A DNA stretch of 64,000 nucleotides from JAVVHH01 sp965276815 (lineage in GTDB: Bacteria; Pseudomonadota; Alphaproteobacteria; Acetobacterales; Acetobacteraceae): assembly GCA_965276815.1 (NCBI GenBank), contig CBDIBE010000007.1:372001-436000 (forward strand), given 5' to 3'. Within the stretch, counting starts at the first letter, position 1. Each line of letters opens with the position of its first letter. A program made the translations under genes and the position numbers. A model generated the notes under the pieces. It searched no databases, was not told where the DNA came from, and saw only the letters and a program-made list of their open reading frames with translations. This document shows, one piece after another, positions 1-7,137 of this stretch.

Positions 1-133
1 GGCCATGGCGGAGATAGACGAAACCCAGGCAGTGCAACAGATCAATGACCTCGGACGCCAAGTCCTGGTCGCGCTCGGCCTCGAGCGTGGGCAGATCTTC
101 CAGGAGCCTGGCCAGATCGGCACGATCACTCAC
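1..133 (-). CDS. T3SS-linked TPR-like protein, N-terminal part only
   Basis: Reading leftward from a GTG at 133, the frame stays open to the window edge for 44 codons, so only the N-terminus is visible. The GTG overlaps the stop of the upstream gene as GTGA, indicating translational coupling; no ATG occurs in the visible part. The segment LLHCLGFVYLRHG resembles the first helix of small TPR-type T3SS proteins (SctY/Y4yS-like chaperones or co-components), which in rhizobial clusters lie near SctD. Being last in the visible needle/SctD arm fits that role. The family assignment rests on about a dozen residues and context, so it is tentative; that this is a real gene is fairly secure. Confidence 0.5.
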   Translation of the reverse strand, partial: MSDRADLARLLEDLPTLEAERDQDLASEVIDLLHCLGFVYLRHG

Positions 134-591
134 GGCTCGAGCCGGTTCGAACGGCGTTCCGCAATGTCGCGGTGATGTTGCAATTCCTGCTGCAGCGCCT
201 TGATGCCGAGCGAGTCCAGGATGTCGGACCCGCCGGCGATGCCGCCGACATGATCGGCGGCGAGACCGAGCAACGGCACGATCCGCGGCTGGGTGAAGGC
301 GTCGCTATTGCGCGGCCGCGGCGTCACATAATCGAGCAACTGGGCGGCCAGGCCCGACGCGGGCCCGCTGATTGATCGGCCTTCGGCCAGCGCCGTAACC
401 TCGGAGACCGCGTCGATGCTCTCATCATCGGTCGCCCGGCTGCGGCGGGGGCCGGCCGCCGCAACTGCACCGACGCTAAACGGTGCATCGATCCGCGCGT
501 CGCCCTGCACCGGGCCGATGGCGTCGCTGCCACGGGCAACCGGCGTGGATTCACCGGCTTGGGTCGAGACATCTAAACGATCGACGGCCAA
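130..591 (-). CDS. uncharacterised T3SS-linked protein (SctX-like position)
   Basis: A 153-residue protein with no methionine other than its start. The start is a TTG at 591, with an AAGGCG ribosome-binding sequence 6 bases upstream that overlaps the TAA stop of sctD. The N-terminal ~85 residues are Ala/Ser/Asp-rich and look disordered. The C-terminal half contains a short YVTPRPRN stretch, then a hydrophobic and a helical segment ending in LQQELQHHRDIAERRSNRLEP-like basic sequence. It lies between SctD and a TPR-like gene, the arrangement of SctX/SctY pairs in other T3SSs, so an export-gate accessory or early substrate is possible. No family was firmly recognised. Confidence 0.55.
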   Translation of the reverse strand: MAVDRLDVSTQAGESTPVARGSDAIGPVQGDARIDAPFSVGAVAAAGPRRSRATDDESIDAVSEVTALAEGRSISGPASGLAAQLLDYVTPRPRNSDAFTQPRIVPLLGLAADHVGGIAGGSDILDSLGIKALQQELQHHRDIAERRSNRLEP

Positions 592-601
592 AACCGGCGC
601 C

Positions 602-1492
602 TTACAAAGTTTCGCTCACCTCGCGACCGTCCTTGCGCAGAGTGACGCGGTCGTTGCCGATATACTGGATGGTCCAGCCTCCGTCTACGACCGCGCCCAC
701 CGTATAACGCTCGCCCCTGGTGTCGATCACATAGGGCACATCGCCGCTCGACACGGCTCGGATGGCGAAACTCGGGCCGGCGGGCGGCTGGCCCTTGGCG
801 ACCTGGTCCACCAGCGCGATGCTGCCGTGATATCGGCCGTCGAACCACATATGGGCGGCCGTCCAGGCGGGAAGCTGCGCCGCCTGCAACGCGCCCGTGG
901 CCACCACGGCGCCGTTTGTCTGCGATAATGCTACTGCCGGGCTCAATCCGGCGCCGGCCAGGTGGATTTGCAGCGCCGTTTGCGCATCGGCCGGGGTCGG
1001 CGCAAGGCGGGCTGGCGCTGCGACAGCGGCGGTGTGCACTACCAGTGCGGGCTTGTGCTTCACGTGCGAATGGGTCAAGCCAAAAGCCAAGCTCGTCATC
1101 AGCACGAGCGGCACCGCGCCAGCAAGCGCCACCGGCCACCGCCGCCTGGCGCGCCGTGGCGGCGGCGTAAACTTCATAAAAGTGTCGCCGACTGCGAGTT
1201 CGCAGCCGCCGGCGACGTTCAGCGCTTCGCCGGCGTGCAGTCGCTTCCCGCGGGATTGGATGCCGGGCGCTGCGGGCTCAAGCGTCGCGCCGCCGCCGCC
1301 GACGGAGAGGATGGCTTGGTGATCCGCCATCGCCGGGTCGGCGAGAATGATGTCGTTGTCGATGCACGAGCCAAGCCGATACCGTCCGTCCCGCAACGGG
1401 ACGCTGGCGCCGGCATTCGGTCCGCTCACGACATCAAGGTGCCACACCCCCAGCGGCTGCGCCGGATCTTCTTTCGCAAGGTCGTCGGACAT
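602..1492 (-). CDS. sctD: SctD-like inner-membrane ring protein of T3SS (FHA domain)
   Basis: A 296-residue protein with SctD/YscD layout: an N-terminal FHA-like cytoplasmic domain (about residues 15-110, with RYRLGSCIDNDIIL, then DHQAILSV), a basic stop-transfer RRARRRW, one membrane segment (about 120-142, PVALAGAVPLVLMTSLAFGL) and a periplasmic C-terminal region. SctD forms the outer inner-membrane ring of the injectisome. It is shorter than many homologues (often near 400 residues), so it probably has fewer periplasmic ring-building modules, as in rhizobial RhcD/Y4yQ. It sits just downstream of the pilin candidate in the leftward arm. The ATG at 1492 has only a weak AGGT upstream. Function assigned by architecture and context. 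Confidence 0.8.
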   Translation of the reverse strand: MSDDLAKEDPAQPLGVWHLDVVSGPNAGASVPLRDGRYRLGSCIDNDIILADPAMADHQAILSVGGGGATLEPAAPGIQSRGKRLHAGEALNVAGGCELAVGDTFMKFTPPPRRARRRWPVALAGAVPLVLMTSLAFGLTHSHVKHKPALVVHTAAVAAPARLAPTPADAQTALQIHLAGAGLSPAVALSQTNGAVVATGALQAAQLPAWTAAHMWFDGRYHGSIALVDQVAKGQPPAGPSFAIRAVSSGDVPYVIDTRGERYTVGAVVDGGWTIQYIGNDRVTLRKDGREVSETL

Positions 1493-1585
1493 GGTGCTTA
1501 CCTAACTTGTGGGTCCGCGAGATAAGGGACGGGCGCCCCCGACCGTTGCCGGCCGGGGACGCCTGTCGAAAGCCGCGCCTTGGTG

Positions 1586-1798
1586 TTAGGCGCTGTTCGG
1601 ACGCTGTTGCGCCGCATCAACACCCGCCTTGCCGAGGGTGGAGATCGACGTGACCTCGGAGGAGAGCTGCATGGCCTGTTGGAACGCGGCCGTCATGCTG
1701 TCCATCGAGCTTGAGGACGAGCTGTCGAGGCTGCTGGTGTCGGCCGCGGCACCAGTGCCGCCCTGGGTACCGCCGAGCGTGGAGATAGATCCGCTCAT
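1586..1798 (-). CDS. small T3SS needle/pilin candidate (NopA/SctF-like)
   Basis: A 70-residue protein with a Gly/Ser/Thr-rich N-terminal half and a helical C-terminal half (MTAAFQQAMQLSSEV, then an AAQQRPNS tail). Its size, lack of Cys and aromatic residues, and C-terminal helix with QRP tail resemble extracellular needle/pilus subunits such as rhizobial NopA. It is the first gene of the leftward arm, directly facing the divergent promoter region, as expected for a highly expressed structural subunit. A good ribosome-binding sequence (GGAAGGA) lies about 8 bases before the ATG. Needle proteins diverge strongly, so the name is a hypothesis; another small secreted T3SS component is possible. 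Confidence 0.55.
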   Translation of the reverse strand: MSGSISTLGGTQGGTGAAADTSSLDSSSSSSMDSMTAAFQQAMQLSSEVTSISTLGKAGVDAAQQRPNSA

Positions 1799-2302
1799 TT
1801 CTTAGTCCTTCCCTTATCTGGCACGCGGGCATTACGCTCCGGTGCGATCACGATGGCCGCGACGCCGAGTGGCGATGACCTGATCGTGACGGTTGAACGT
1901 GGAACGTTGCCGGCTGACCGGCCAATCCGCCTCGTTACAGCAAACCCAAAGTAACAAGGTAATCAAGACTGACCAATTTCCGGGTCAGGGGCAAACTACG
2001 CTCCTGACGCAACTAGGTTTGGAAACAACCAGGCCGGATGTCAACGGCTGGAAGCCAATTCATTCCTCACGAACTCGTTGTCATATTATGGCTACACAAC
2101 GTTACGAGTTCACGAACGCGCTGTCATATATGAAATCCCGTATAAACTCCTTCGGTGCGGGTTGCGGGCTACAAACCGGCATCCCAGTGTGCAGCTTGTT
2201 GCAGTCTTGACTACCTGGACCGCATGGCCGCGGCCGGTTTGTTGCTCGCATCGGCCTTCAGCGTTCGACTTGACTGTGCGACCGAGCTAAGGAGCTAGAT
2301 CA
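1799..2302. promoter_or_regulatory. divergent promoter region between the two T3SS arms
   Basis: About 500 bases separate the pilin-like gene (leftward) and the secretin N-domain gene (rightward). The stretch is visibly richer in A/T than its surroundings and has no convincing gene. It holds a GTTAC/GTAAC inverted pair (1934-1938, 1951-1955), two 20-base direct repeats (2067-2086 and 2110-2129) and a TATAAA at 2141-2146 just past the second repeat, usable as a -10 element for the rightward operon without a recognisable -35. This arrangement suits an activator-dependent promoter. No tts-box or PIP-box consensus was recognised. Confidence 0.6.
2067..2129 (+). repeat. tandem 20-bp direct repeats, probable activator sites
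   Basis: Two copies of TCACGAACNCGNTGTCATAT occupy 2067-2086 and 2110-2129 and match at 18 of 20 positions. Start-to-start spacing is 43 bases, close to four helical turns, so both would face the same side of the DNA. The second copy ends 11 bases before TATAAA (2141-2146), placing it over the usual -35 position, as for a class II activator. ACGAACTCGT in the first copy is also nearly the inverse of ACGAGTTCAC just ahead of the second (2104-2113). Which regulator binds is unknown. Confidence 0.6.
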
Positions 2303-2893
2303 ATGCAGATTCCGCTCGCTTCACTGCGTAAGCTCGCGTGCTCGGCACTCCTGGCGTCGGCGCTCGCCGCAGCACCGCTTGCAGCGCCCCACGCGGCGCC
2401 GATCCCCTGGGCGAACCAAAAGCTGAACTACACCGTGGTCGACCAAGATCTGCGCGATCTCCTGGTCGAAGTCGGCTCGAAGCTGAACGTGCCCGTGCAA
2501 TTGACCGATACGGTCAAGGGCCACGTGCACGGCCGCCTTCCGGCGACGCGGGCACGCGCGTTCCTCGACAATCTGTGCAAGGTCTATGGCCTGGTCTGGT
2601 ATTTCGACGGCGCAACGCTCTCCGTCTCGACGGAAGCGGAATCGTCCTCCAAGCTGCTGACCCTCGGCAATGTCGACGCCGGACAGTTGCGCGGGGCGCT
2701 CGATCAACTGGGCCTCGCGGATCAGCGCTGGCCGCTGCGCGGCGACGACGATTCGCATCTCGTGATGGTGGCCGGCCCGCCGCACTACATCGCTTCCGTC
2801 GAACAGACCCTGGCGGCGATCACCCAGCAGCAGCGGCCACAGGCCGGCTCGGTCGCCGTCTTCCATGGCCGCGTCGCCGACGGACGCTCATGA
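2303..2893 (+). CDS. sctC1: secretin N-terminal protein of T3SS (RhcC1/NolW-like)
   Basis: A 196-residue exported protein: signal peptide (about residues 1-32, ending APHAAPIPW), a secretin N0 domain (about 35-105, LNYTVVDQDLRDLLVEVGSK) and an N1-like domain (about 110-185, ending VMVAGPPHYIASVEQTL). Full SctC secretins carry these domains plus a large beta-barrel domain, which is absent here; the gene ends cleanly after N1. Rhizobial systems split the secretin into RhcC1 (NolW) and RhcC2, and RhcC1 lies next to nolB/sctI as seen here. The partner barrel must be encoded elsewhere. The ATG has a clear AAGGAG upstream. First gene of the rightward arm. Confidence 0.85.
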   Translation: MQIPLASLRKLACSALLASALAAAPLAAPHAAPIPWANQKLNYTVVDQDLRDLLVEVGSKLNVPVQLTDTVKGHVHGRLPATRARAFLDNLCKVYGLVWYFDGATLSVSTEAESSSKLLTLGNVDAGQLRGALDQLGLADQRWPLRGDDDSHLVMVAGPPHYIASVEQTLAAITQQQRPQAGSVAVFHGRVADGRS

Positions 2894-3033
2894 CCCAATC
2901 GGCTCGCGCGCGATACGCACGCCGGCCCCCGAAGCATGCGCGCCGGCACGGCCCGGTTCGCATGAGCAAGCGTCGCATGATGCTGCCCTTGGCGGACGTG
3001 CAGCGCATCAACTTCCAAGGAGCACCCAGATGA
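2890..3033 (+). CDS. possible small Arg-rich protein coupled on both sides
   Basis: A 47-codon frame begins at an ATG overlapping the stop of the secretin N-domain gene as ATGA (2890-2893) and ends with a TGA overlapping the ATG of the next small gene as ATGA (3030-3033). The predicted protein is very basic (about a dozen Arg, several His/Lys) with a more ordinary tail, MMLPLADVQRINFQG. Four-base overlaps at both ends are how genes couple throughout this operon, which is the only argument for it. It has no homology known to me, no separate ribosome-binding site, and could be spacer. Confidence 0.3.
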   Translation: MTQSARARYARRPPKHARRHGPVRMSKRRMMLPLADVQRINFQGAPR

Positions 3034-3284
3034 GTTTCGGTATCGGCAACATACTCGGCCTGGCCGGCGATGCGGCAGGCATCATCGGCACCGGCGGCAT
3101 GGACCCCATGGCTTGGATGGGCGCCGTCGACCAAGTGACCGGCAGTTCGTCCAGTGGCGGCGGCCTCGAAGGCATGCTGGGCGGCCTGCTCGGCGGCGGC
3201 GACTCGAGCGATCAAGCCTCCCAAACGATGGCGCAGATCTTCAGCCAGCTCGGCGTCTCGATGATCCAGGACTCAACCGGCTAA
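3030..3284 (+). CDS. small Gly/Ser-rich T3SS-operon protein, candidate secreted
   Basis: An 84-residue protein starting at the ATG at 3030, chosen over upstream codons because AAGGAG lies at 3017-3022. It has a short hydrophobic N-terminal part (SFGIGNILGLAGDAAGIIG), a Gly/Ser-rich middle (SSSSGGGLEGMLGGLLGGG) and an amphipathic C-terminal helix (QASQTMAQIFSQLGVSMIQ). There is no signal peptide and no Cys. The position, between the secretin N-domain gene and the DUF1521 effector in the T3SS operon, suggests a small secreted Nop-type protein, pilus component or effector partner. The family is not recognised. Confidence 0.6.
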   Translation: MSFGIGNILGLAGDAAGIIGTGGMDPMAWMGAVDQVTGSSSSGGGLEGMLGGLLGGGDSSDQASQTMAQIFSQLGVSMIQDSTG

Positions 3285-3312
3285 ATCCAATCAACGAGAA
3301 AAGGAGCTTCTC

Positions 3313-4695
3313 ATGAGCATCTCTCCTCTCGCGAGCACGAACATCAACACTAGCGTCGGCAGCATGCTGCCGACGTCCAGCTCGAGCATGTTCGACGACG
3401 TCTCGAGCAGCCTCCCAGCACCGTCGTCTGACCCGGCCGCCATGGCCAGCGAGGACACCGAAACCGGCGCCGCGTCCAATACGAGCCTTGCGACAGAATT
3501 GTTACAGACAGCGCAGGGTGCGAGTAGCCCGACGGAGAAGTCGCAGTTGATCCAGGCGGCCATCGACCTGATGGGCGGCGGCAGCGCGGCAGCGGGACCG
3601 ATCGCGGCGGCCACGCCGACCGCCAGCACCGCCTTGCCGGCGACAAGCACATCCACCCCGGCAGCGATCCCGTCCACCACCAGCAGCTCGTCCGGCCTCT
3701 CGGTGAACGGCAACACCGTCAACACCGGGCGCTACACGATCACCGCCAGCACCAGCCAGGACGGCAGCCTGACGATCACCGACAATCAGACCGGCACGAC
3801 CGACACGGTCTGGGGCGACCCGCACGTGGACGTGAACGGCCAGGATGAGGCAGACTTCCAGCAGGACGGCTTGACGCTGAACCTCCCGGACGGCACTCGC
3901 GTCGAAATGAAGCCGACCGCCGAGGACAGCAACGGCAAGTCGCACCTCGCGGAGGCCGTGGTCTCCAACGGCGGCCAGGCCGTGACGATGACCGGCTTCA
4001 CCGGTGGCGGCGGGGTGCAGACCACCGGCGTCCAGGCGGACACCGAATCGCTGGAACAATCGGCGATGACGCCGGATGAGACAGTGCTCGACGCCGGCAG
4101 CGACAGCCTGGCCGACCTGCACTTCACCAACGCCGACGGCAGCCAGGGCGCGGCGCTGACCTATAATGGGTCGGAGCAGCTCCTCGACGGCTCCGGCGGC
4201 GCCGATCCGAGCGGCACCACGCCCACGGCGGGCGGCACCGGCAACATGCAGCTCGCCACGCAAGTGCTGCAGCAGTCTGACCAATCCACCGACGCGTCGA
4301 CCAAAAGCGACCTGATCCAGGCCGCAATCGATCTGATGGGCGGCAGCGCCGACACCGCCGCAACCACGCCGGCGGCCACCGACCCGGCGATCCCGGCACC
4401 TACCCCTGACCCGGCCAGCATGACGCCGGTCTCCGGCGCTGGCAGCTCGGACAACACCCAGCTCGCCACCGAACTGCTGCAGCAAGCCCAGCAGAGCACC
4501 GACCCGCAGACCCAGAACGACCTGATGCAGGCCGCGATGGATTTGATGGGCGGCAGCGGGGCGCCCCTGTCGGGCGGGTTCCAGCCCGCAGCGGCCGACC
4601 TGAACAGCGAGATCATGTCGCAAGTCACCTCGCCAGCGGCACAGTCGCAGATGCAGAACGATTTGTCGTCCCTGCTGCAGAGCATGGCTGCCTAG
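3313..4695 (+). CDS. DUF1521/MIIA self-cleaving type III effector (NopE-like)
   Basis: A 460-residue Ser/Thr-rich protein. Residues about 140-296 match the DUF1521 metal-ion-inducible autocleavage (MIIA) domain known from Bradyrhizobium NopE1/NopE2, including the cleavage motif GDPHVD at 168-173; calcium-induced cleavage in that family occurs between Asp and Pro, here D169/P170. Three ~35-residue repeats of the type NTxLATELLQ...LIQAAIDLMGG flank it (56-90, 311-345, 381-415): one before and two after. No signal peptide. NopE proteins are T3SS-secreted; here the gene lies inside the structural operon, two genes before sctI. RBS AAGGAG at 3300-3305. The function after cleavage is unknown. Confidence 0.85.
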   Translation: MSISPLASTNINTSVGSMLPTSSSSMFDDVSSSLPAPSSDPAAMASEDTETGAASNTSLATELLQTAQGASSPTEKSQLIQAAIDLMGGGSAAAGPIAAATPTASTALPATSTSTPAAIPSTTSSSSGLSVNGNTVNTGRYTITASTSQDGSLTITDNQTGTTDTVWGDPHVDVNGQDEADFQQDGLTLNLPDGTRVEMKPTAEDSNGKSHLAEAVVSNGGQAVTMTGFTGGGGVQTTGVQADTESLEQSAMTPDETVLDAGSDSLADLHFTNADGSQGAALTYNGSEQLLDGSGGADPSGTTPTAGGTGNMQLATQVLQQSDQSTDASTKSDLIQAAIDLMGGSADTAATTPAATDPAIPAPTPDPASMTPVSGAGSSDNTQLATELLQQAQQSTDPQTQNDLMQAAMDLMGGSGAPLSGGFQPAAADLNSEIMSQVTSPAAQSQMQNDLSSLLQSMAA

Positions 4696-4713
4696 TCGGC
4701 TGCGACCTAAGAG

Positions 4714-4740
4714 GGTCCGGCCGGGTTATCCGGCCGGGCC
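4714..4740 (+). terminator. GC-rich hairpin between effector and sctI
   Basis: An 11-bp stem (4714-4724 with 4730-4740, one G-T pair) encloses a GTTAT loop in the gap between the DUF1521 effector and sctI. No T-run follows, so it is not a standard intrinsic terminator. It could act as a 3' stabiliser or partial attenuator that raises effector relative to apparatus expression. Confidence 0.45.
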
Positions 4741-4767
4741 ATCCGCTTCACAGCGTGGAGAGTTCCA

Positions 4768-5226
4768 ATGATCCCGCCCGCCGCCGCTCCCGTCCCGGTC
4801 AACCCGGCGCCGGCCAGCGACCTACCCGTCGCGCCGACTTCCGCCACCAACTTAAGCGCCTTCGATCCCTCGCTGAGCAGCGCCGCGATGACCAACGCGC
4901 AAGGCGCCACCCTGGCGAGCCCCGCCGAACTCGGCCAGCACATGATGGGCACGCTGAACGGCTATCAGGCCGACCTGTCCAAGATGCAAAACCTCACCTC
5001 CTCGCTGACCGGCGGCAGCGGCACGCAAACATCATCGACGCCAACGCCCTCGAGCGCGATCCAGCCGCAAACAGCCTCGGCGCAGACCGGCAGCGCCGGA
5101 CAGGGCAATCAGCCGATGGTCGGCCTGATGGTGCAGACCTTCAACTTCGCCATCGAAACGGAGCTGGTCACCCGCGCAGCAACCCAATTCACCGGTTCGG
5201 TCGGCACGCTGATGAAGGGCCAATAA
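4768..5226 (+). CDS. sctI: SctI/NolB-like inner rod protein of T3SS
   Basis: A 152-residue protein with a low-complexity Pro/Ser/Thr-rich first two thirds and a conserved C-terminal helix, MVQTFNFAIETELVTRAATQ, then FTGSVGTLMKGQ, typical of inner-rod/early-substrate proteins (YscI, NolB). The rod links SctR/T/S to the needle and is secreted through the same machine. No signal peptide, as expected. GGAGAG lies about 6 bases before the ATG. It directly precedes sctJ (2-base gap), the rhizobial nolB-nolT order. Assignment rests on the C-terminus and gene order. Confidence 0.75.
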   Translation: MIPPAAAPVPVNPAPASDLPVAPTSATNLSAFDPSLSSAAMTNAQGATLASPAELGQHMMGTLNGYQADLSKMQNLTSSLTGGSGTQTSSTPTPSSAIQPQTASAQTGSAGQGNQPMVGLMVQTFNFAIETELVTRAATQFTGSVGTLMKGQ

Positions 5227-5228
5227 AT

Positions 5229-5996
5229 ATGCGCTGGTTCGGCCGGGCCGCCGTCGCCCTGTGCCTGCTGCTGGCTGCGTGCAGCACCGAACTGAACAGC
5301 GGCCTGTCGCAGCGTGAGGCCAACGAAATGGTGGCCTTGCTGGTGCGCACCGGCATCCCGGCATACCGGCAGACCGACGCCAAGGACCATACCGAAACCG
5401 TCTTCGTAGAGAGCGGCCGCTTCGCCGATGCCGTCGATCTGCTCAGCGCGCACGGACTGCCGCGCACGACCCATCCGACCATTGCCGACGTGTTCAAGGG
5501 CGGCGGACTGGTCTCGTCCCCAATCGAGGAACGGGCGCGCATGATCTATGCGATGGGCGAGGAGTTGTCGCGGAGCCTCTCGGAGATCGACGGCGTGCTC
5601 GATGCGCGCGTGCATATCGTGCTGCCGGACAACGACCCGATGCGCCGCGATACCGCGCCGGCTTCCGCGGCTGTGTTCATCCGTTACGCAACCGATACAC
5701 AGGTCGCGCAATTGCTGCCGCAGATCAAGCAGCTCGTGGCCAATGGCGTGGAGGGGCTGTCGTACGACAAGGTGTCCGTCGTCATGGTCCCGGCCGCCGT
5801 CACCCCGCCGGTCAACGAGGCGAACGTCCCGGTGGAGATCGCCGGGATGTGGGTCAGCCGGGACAGCGCGCGGGCGCTGCAGCTCGTGCTCGGGGCGGCC
5901 GCGGCCGTGCTGCTGGCGCTCGCCGGGCTGTCCGGATGGTTCGCGTGGCGGCTGTATGGTCCGGCCCCCAAGCGGACGAATTTGGTGGTGCGATGA
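5229..5996 (+). CDS. sctJ: SctJ lipoprotein ring subunit of T3SS (YscJ/NolT)
   Basis: A 255-residue YscJ/PrgK-family protein. Signal peptide with lipobox LLLAAC (Cys18 lipidated), two ring-building domains (about 22-85 and 110-190; SSPIEERARMIYAMGEELS and DARVHIVLPDNDP are family hallmarks) and a C-terminal membrane helix (about 217-240) followed by a short basic tail. It forms the inner ring in the inner membrane/periplasm together with SctD. The frame is open further upstream, but the ATG at 5229, two bases after the sctI stop, gives the right N-terminus with lipobox. It overlaps sctK as ATGA. Secure identification. Confidence 0.93.
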   Translation: MRWFGRAAVALCLLLAACSTELNSGLSQREANEMVALLVRTGIPAYRQTDAKDHTETVFVESGRFADAVDLLSAHGLPRTTHPTIADVFKGGGLVSSPIEERARMIYAMGEELSRSLSEIDGVLDARVHIVLPDNDPMRRDTAPASAAVFIRYATDTQVAQLLPQIKQLVANGVEGLSYDKVSVVMVPAAVTPPVNEANVPVEIAGMWVSRDSARALQLVLGAAAAVLLALAGLSGWFAWRLYGPAPKRTNLVVR

Positions 5997-6571
5997 GCGC
6001 GTTTTTGGCTGGCCTGCTCGGCTGGGCCAACCCGGCGCACGTGGCGCCGCTGCTCGCGCCCGGTCTCGCGCCCTCCACCGCCAAGTCGTTGCTGTCCGCA
6101 GAGCGGCTGCGGCCGCGCGTTGATGCCTGGCTGAACGAGCTGTTGGGCGAGACGGATCTCGCCGCACTAGACGCAATCGATGCGCGAATCCTCGACGGTC
6201 TCGCAGCAGACGGCAATGCAGCTCTTCGCCTGGCGACCCTGGCTGGTGCGGTCTGGCATGCGCCTGCCGTCCTCGGAATGGTGATGGCCGCCGACATCGC
6301 CGCATTCAGCGAGAAACACGGCGAGGCAGCGCGCAAGGTGGCGATCGCGTATGCCGCGATGCGGCCTACGATCAAGACCGCTGGCGATGTTGAAAAGCTG
6401 CAGAGCGATGGCGAGGCGAGCGTCGCCGCCTGGATCCAGTCGCTGCCGCCATCGATCGCCGCCCGCGTCCGGCTAGGCTGGTCGGATTCGGAGTTTCCGG
6501 CGCCCGACGCGGCGCACGAGGCGCACGGCCCGGCGGTCGTGCGCCTGGTGGCCGCGGAGTTCGCGCCATGA
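5993..6571 (+). CDS. sctK: SctK/NolU-like cytosolic sorting-platform protein
   Basis: A 192-residue soluble protein beginning at the ATG that overlaps the sctJ stop (ATGA) and ending in an ATGA overlap with sctL. SctK proteins link the SctD cytoplasmic domain to the SctQ pods of the sorting platform. Sequence conservation in this family is low; what supports the call is length, Ala/Leu-rich helical composition (LRLATLAGAVWHAPAVLGMV) and position between sctJ and sctL, exactly as nolU lies between nolT and nolV in rhizobia. A different small T3SS component is unlikely given this order. Confidence 0.7.
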   Translation: MSAFLAGLLGWANPAHVAPLLAPGLAPSTAKSLLSAERLRPRVDAWLNELLGETDLAALDAIDARILDGLAADGNAALRLATLAGAVWHAPAVLGMVMAADIAAFSEKHGEAARKVAIAYAAMRPTIKTAGDVEKLQSDGEASVAAWIQSLPPSIAARVRLGWSDSEFPAPDAAHEAHGPAVVRLVAAEFAP

Positions 6572-7137
6572 GTGGCGTACAGCAGGCGCGCCCGCTCGGC
6601 CGGGTCGTGCGCGCCGAAGAGTGGGGCCTGTATGCCGACGCAGAGGCCGCGCTGGCGCAGGCGCGCCAGGATGCAGCGGCGCTACGCCAAGCAGCCGCAG
6701 CCGAGAGCCAGGCGGAGAGCGAAAGCATCCGCGCCGCCTCGTTGCAAGAAGCGCAGGCCGAGGCGACAAGGCTGCTGGCGGAGACCGCAATGGGCGTGCA
6801 GGCGCAGCTCGCTTCGGTGCGCATGGCGGTCGCCGAGGCAATCGCCACGGGCATCGCGCGCGTCATCGGCGAACTCGACATGGCCGAGGCGGTCGCACGG
6901 GCCGCGGTGCACGCGATCAACGGGCTGCAGGACCGCAACGGCATCGCCGTCCGGGTCGCACCCGAACTGGTGCAGCCGGTTCGCCAGCGCCTCGCCGCCG
7001 CGTTGATCGAAGTGATCGCCGATACGACGCTGCAGCCAGATGACTGCGTGGTGCAGACGCAGGCTGGCTTCGTCCGCGCCGGGCTGAACGCGCAAGTCGC
7101 AACATTGCAAGCCGCACTGGCGGAGGCCGCCGTATGA
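6568..7137 (+). CDS. sctL: SctL/NolV-like ATPase stator
   Basis: A 189-residue protein of the SctL/FliH type: a short N-terminal segment, a long Ala/Glu/Gln-rich helix (about 25-85, coiled-coil-like) and a C-terminal domain (about 95-180) with the family pattern DRNGIAVRVAPELVQPVRQ and LQPDDCVVQTQAGFVRAGL. It holds the SctN ATPase to the sorting platform and restrains its activity. Four-base overlaps join it to sctK and sctN. The C-terminal pattern and the position before the ATPase make the call firm. Confidence 0.85.
   Translation: MSGVQQARPLGRVVRAEEWGLYADAEAALAQARQDAAALRQAAAAESQAESESIRAASLQEAQAEATRLLAETAMGVQAQLASVRMAVAEAIATGIARVIGELDMAEAVARAAVHAINGLQDRNGIAVRVAPELVQPVRQRLAAALIEVIADTTLQPDDCVVQTQAGFVRAGLNAQVATLQAALAEAAV

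Noticed and set aside
1893..2210. 105-codon rightward reading frame in the T3SS divergent region
   Set aside because: No ribosome-binding sequence, no codon bias like its neighbours, and it runs across the direct repeats and the putative -10 element; more likely chance in A/T-richer regulatory DNA.
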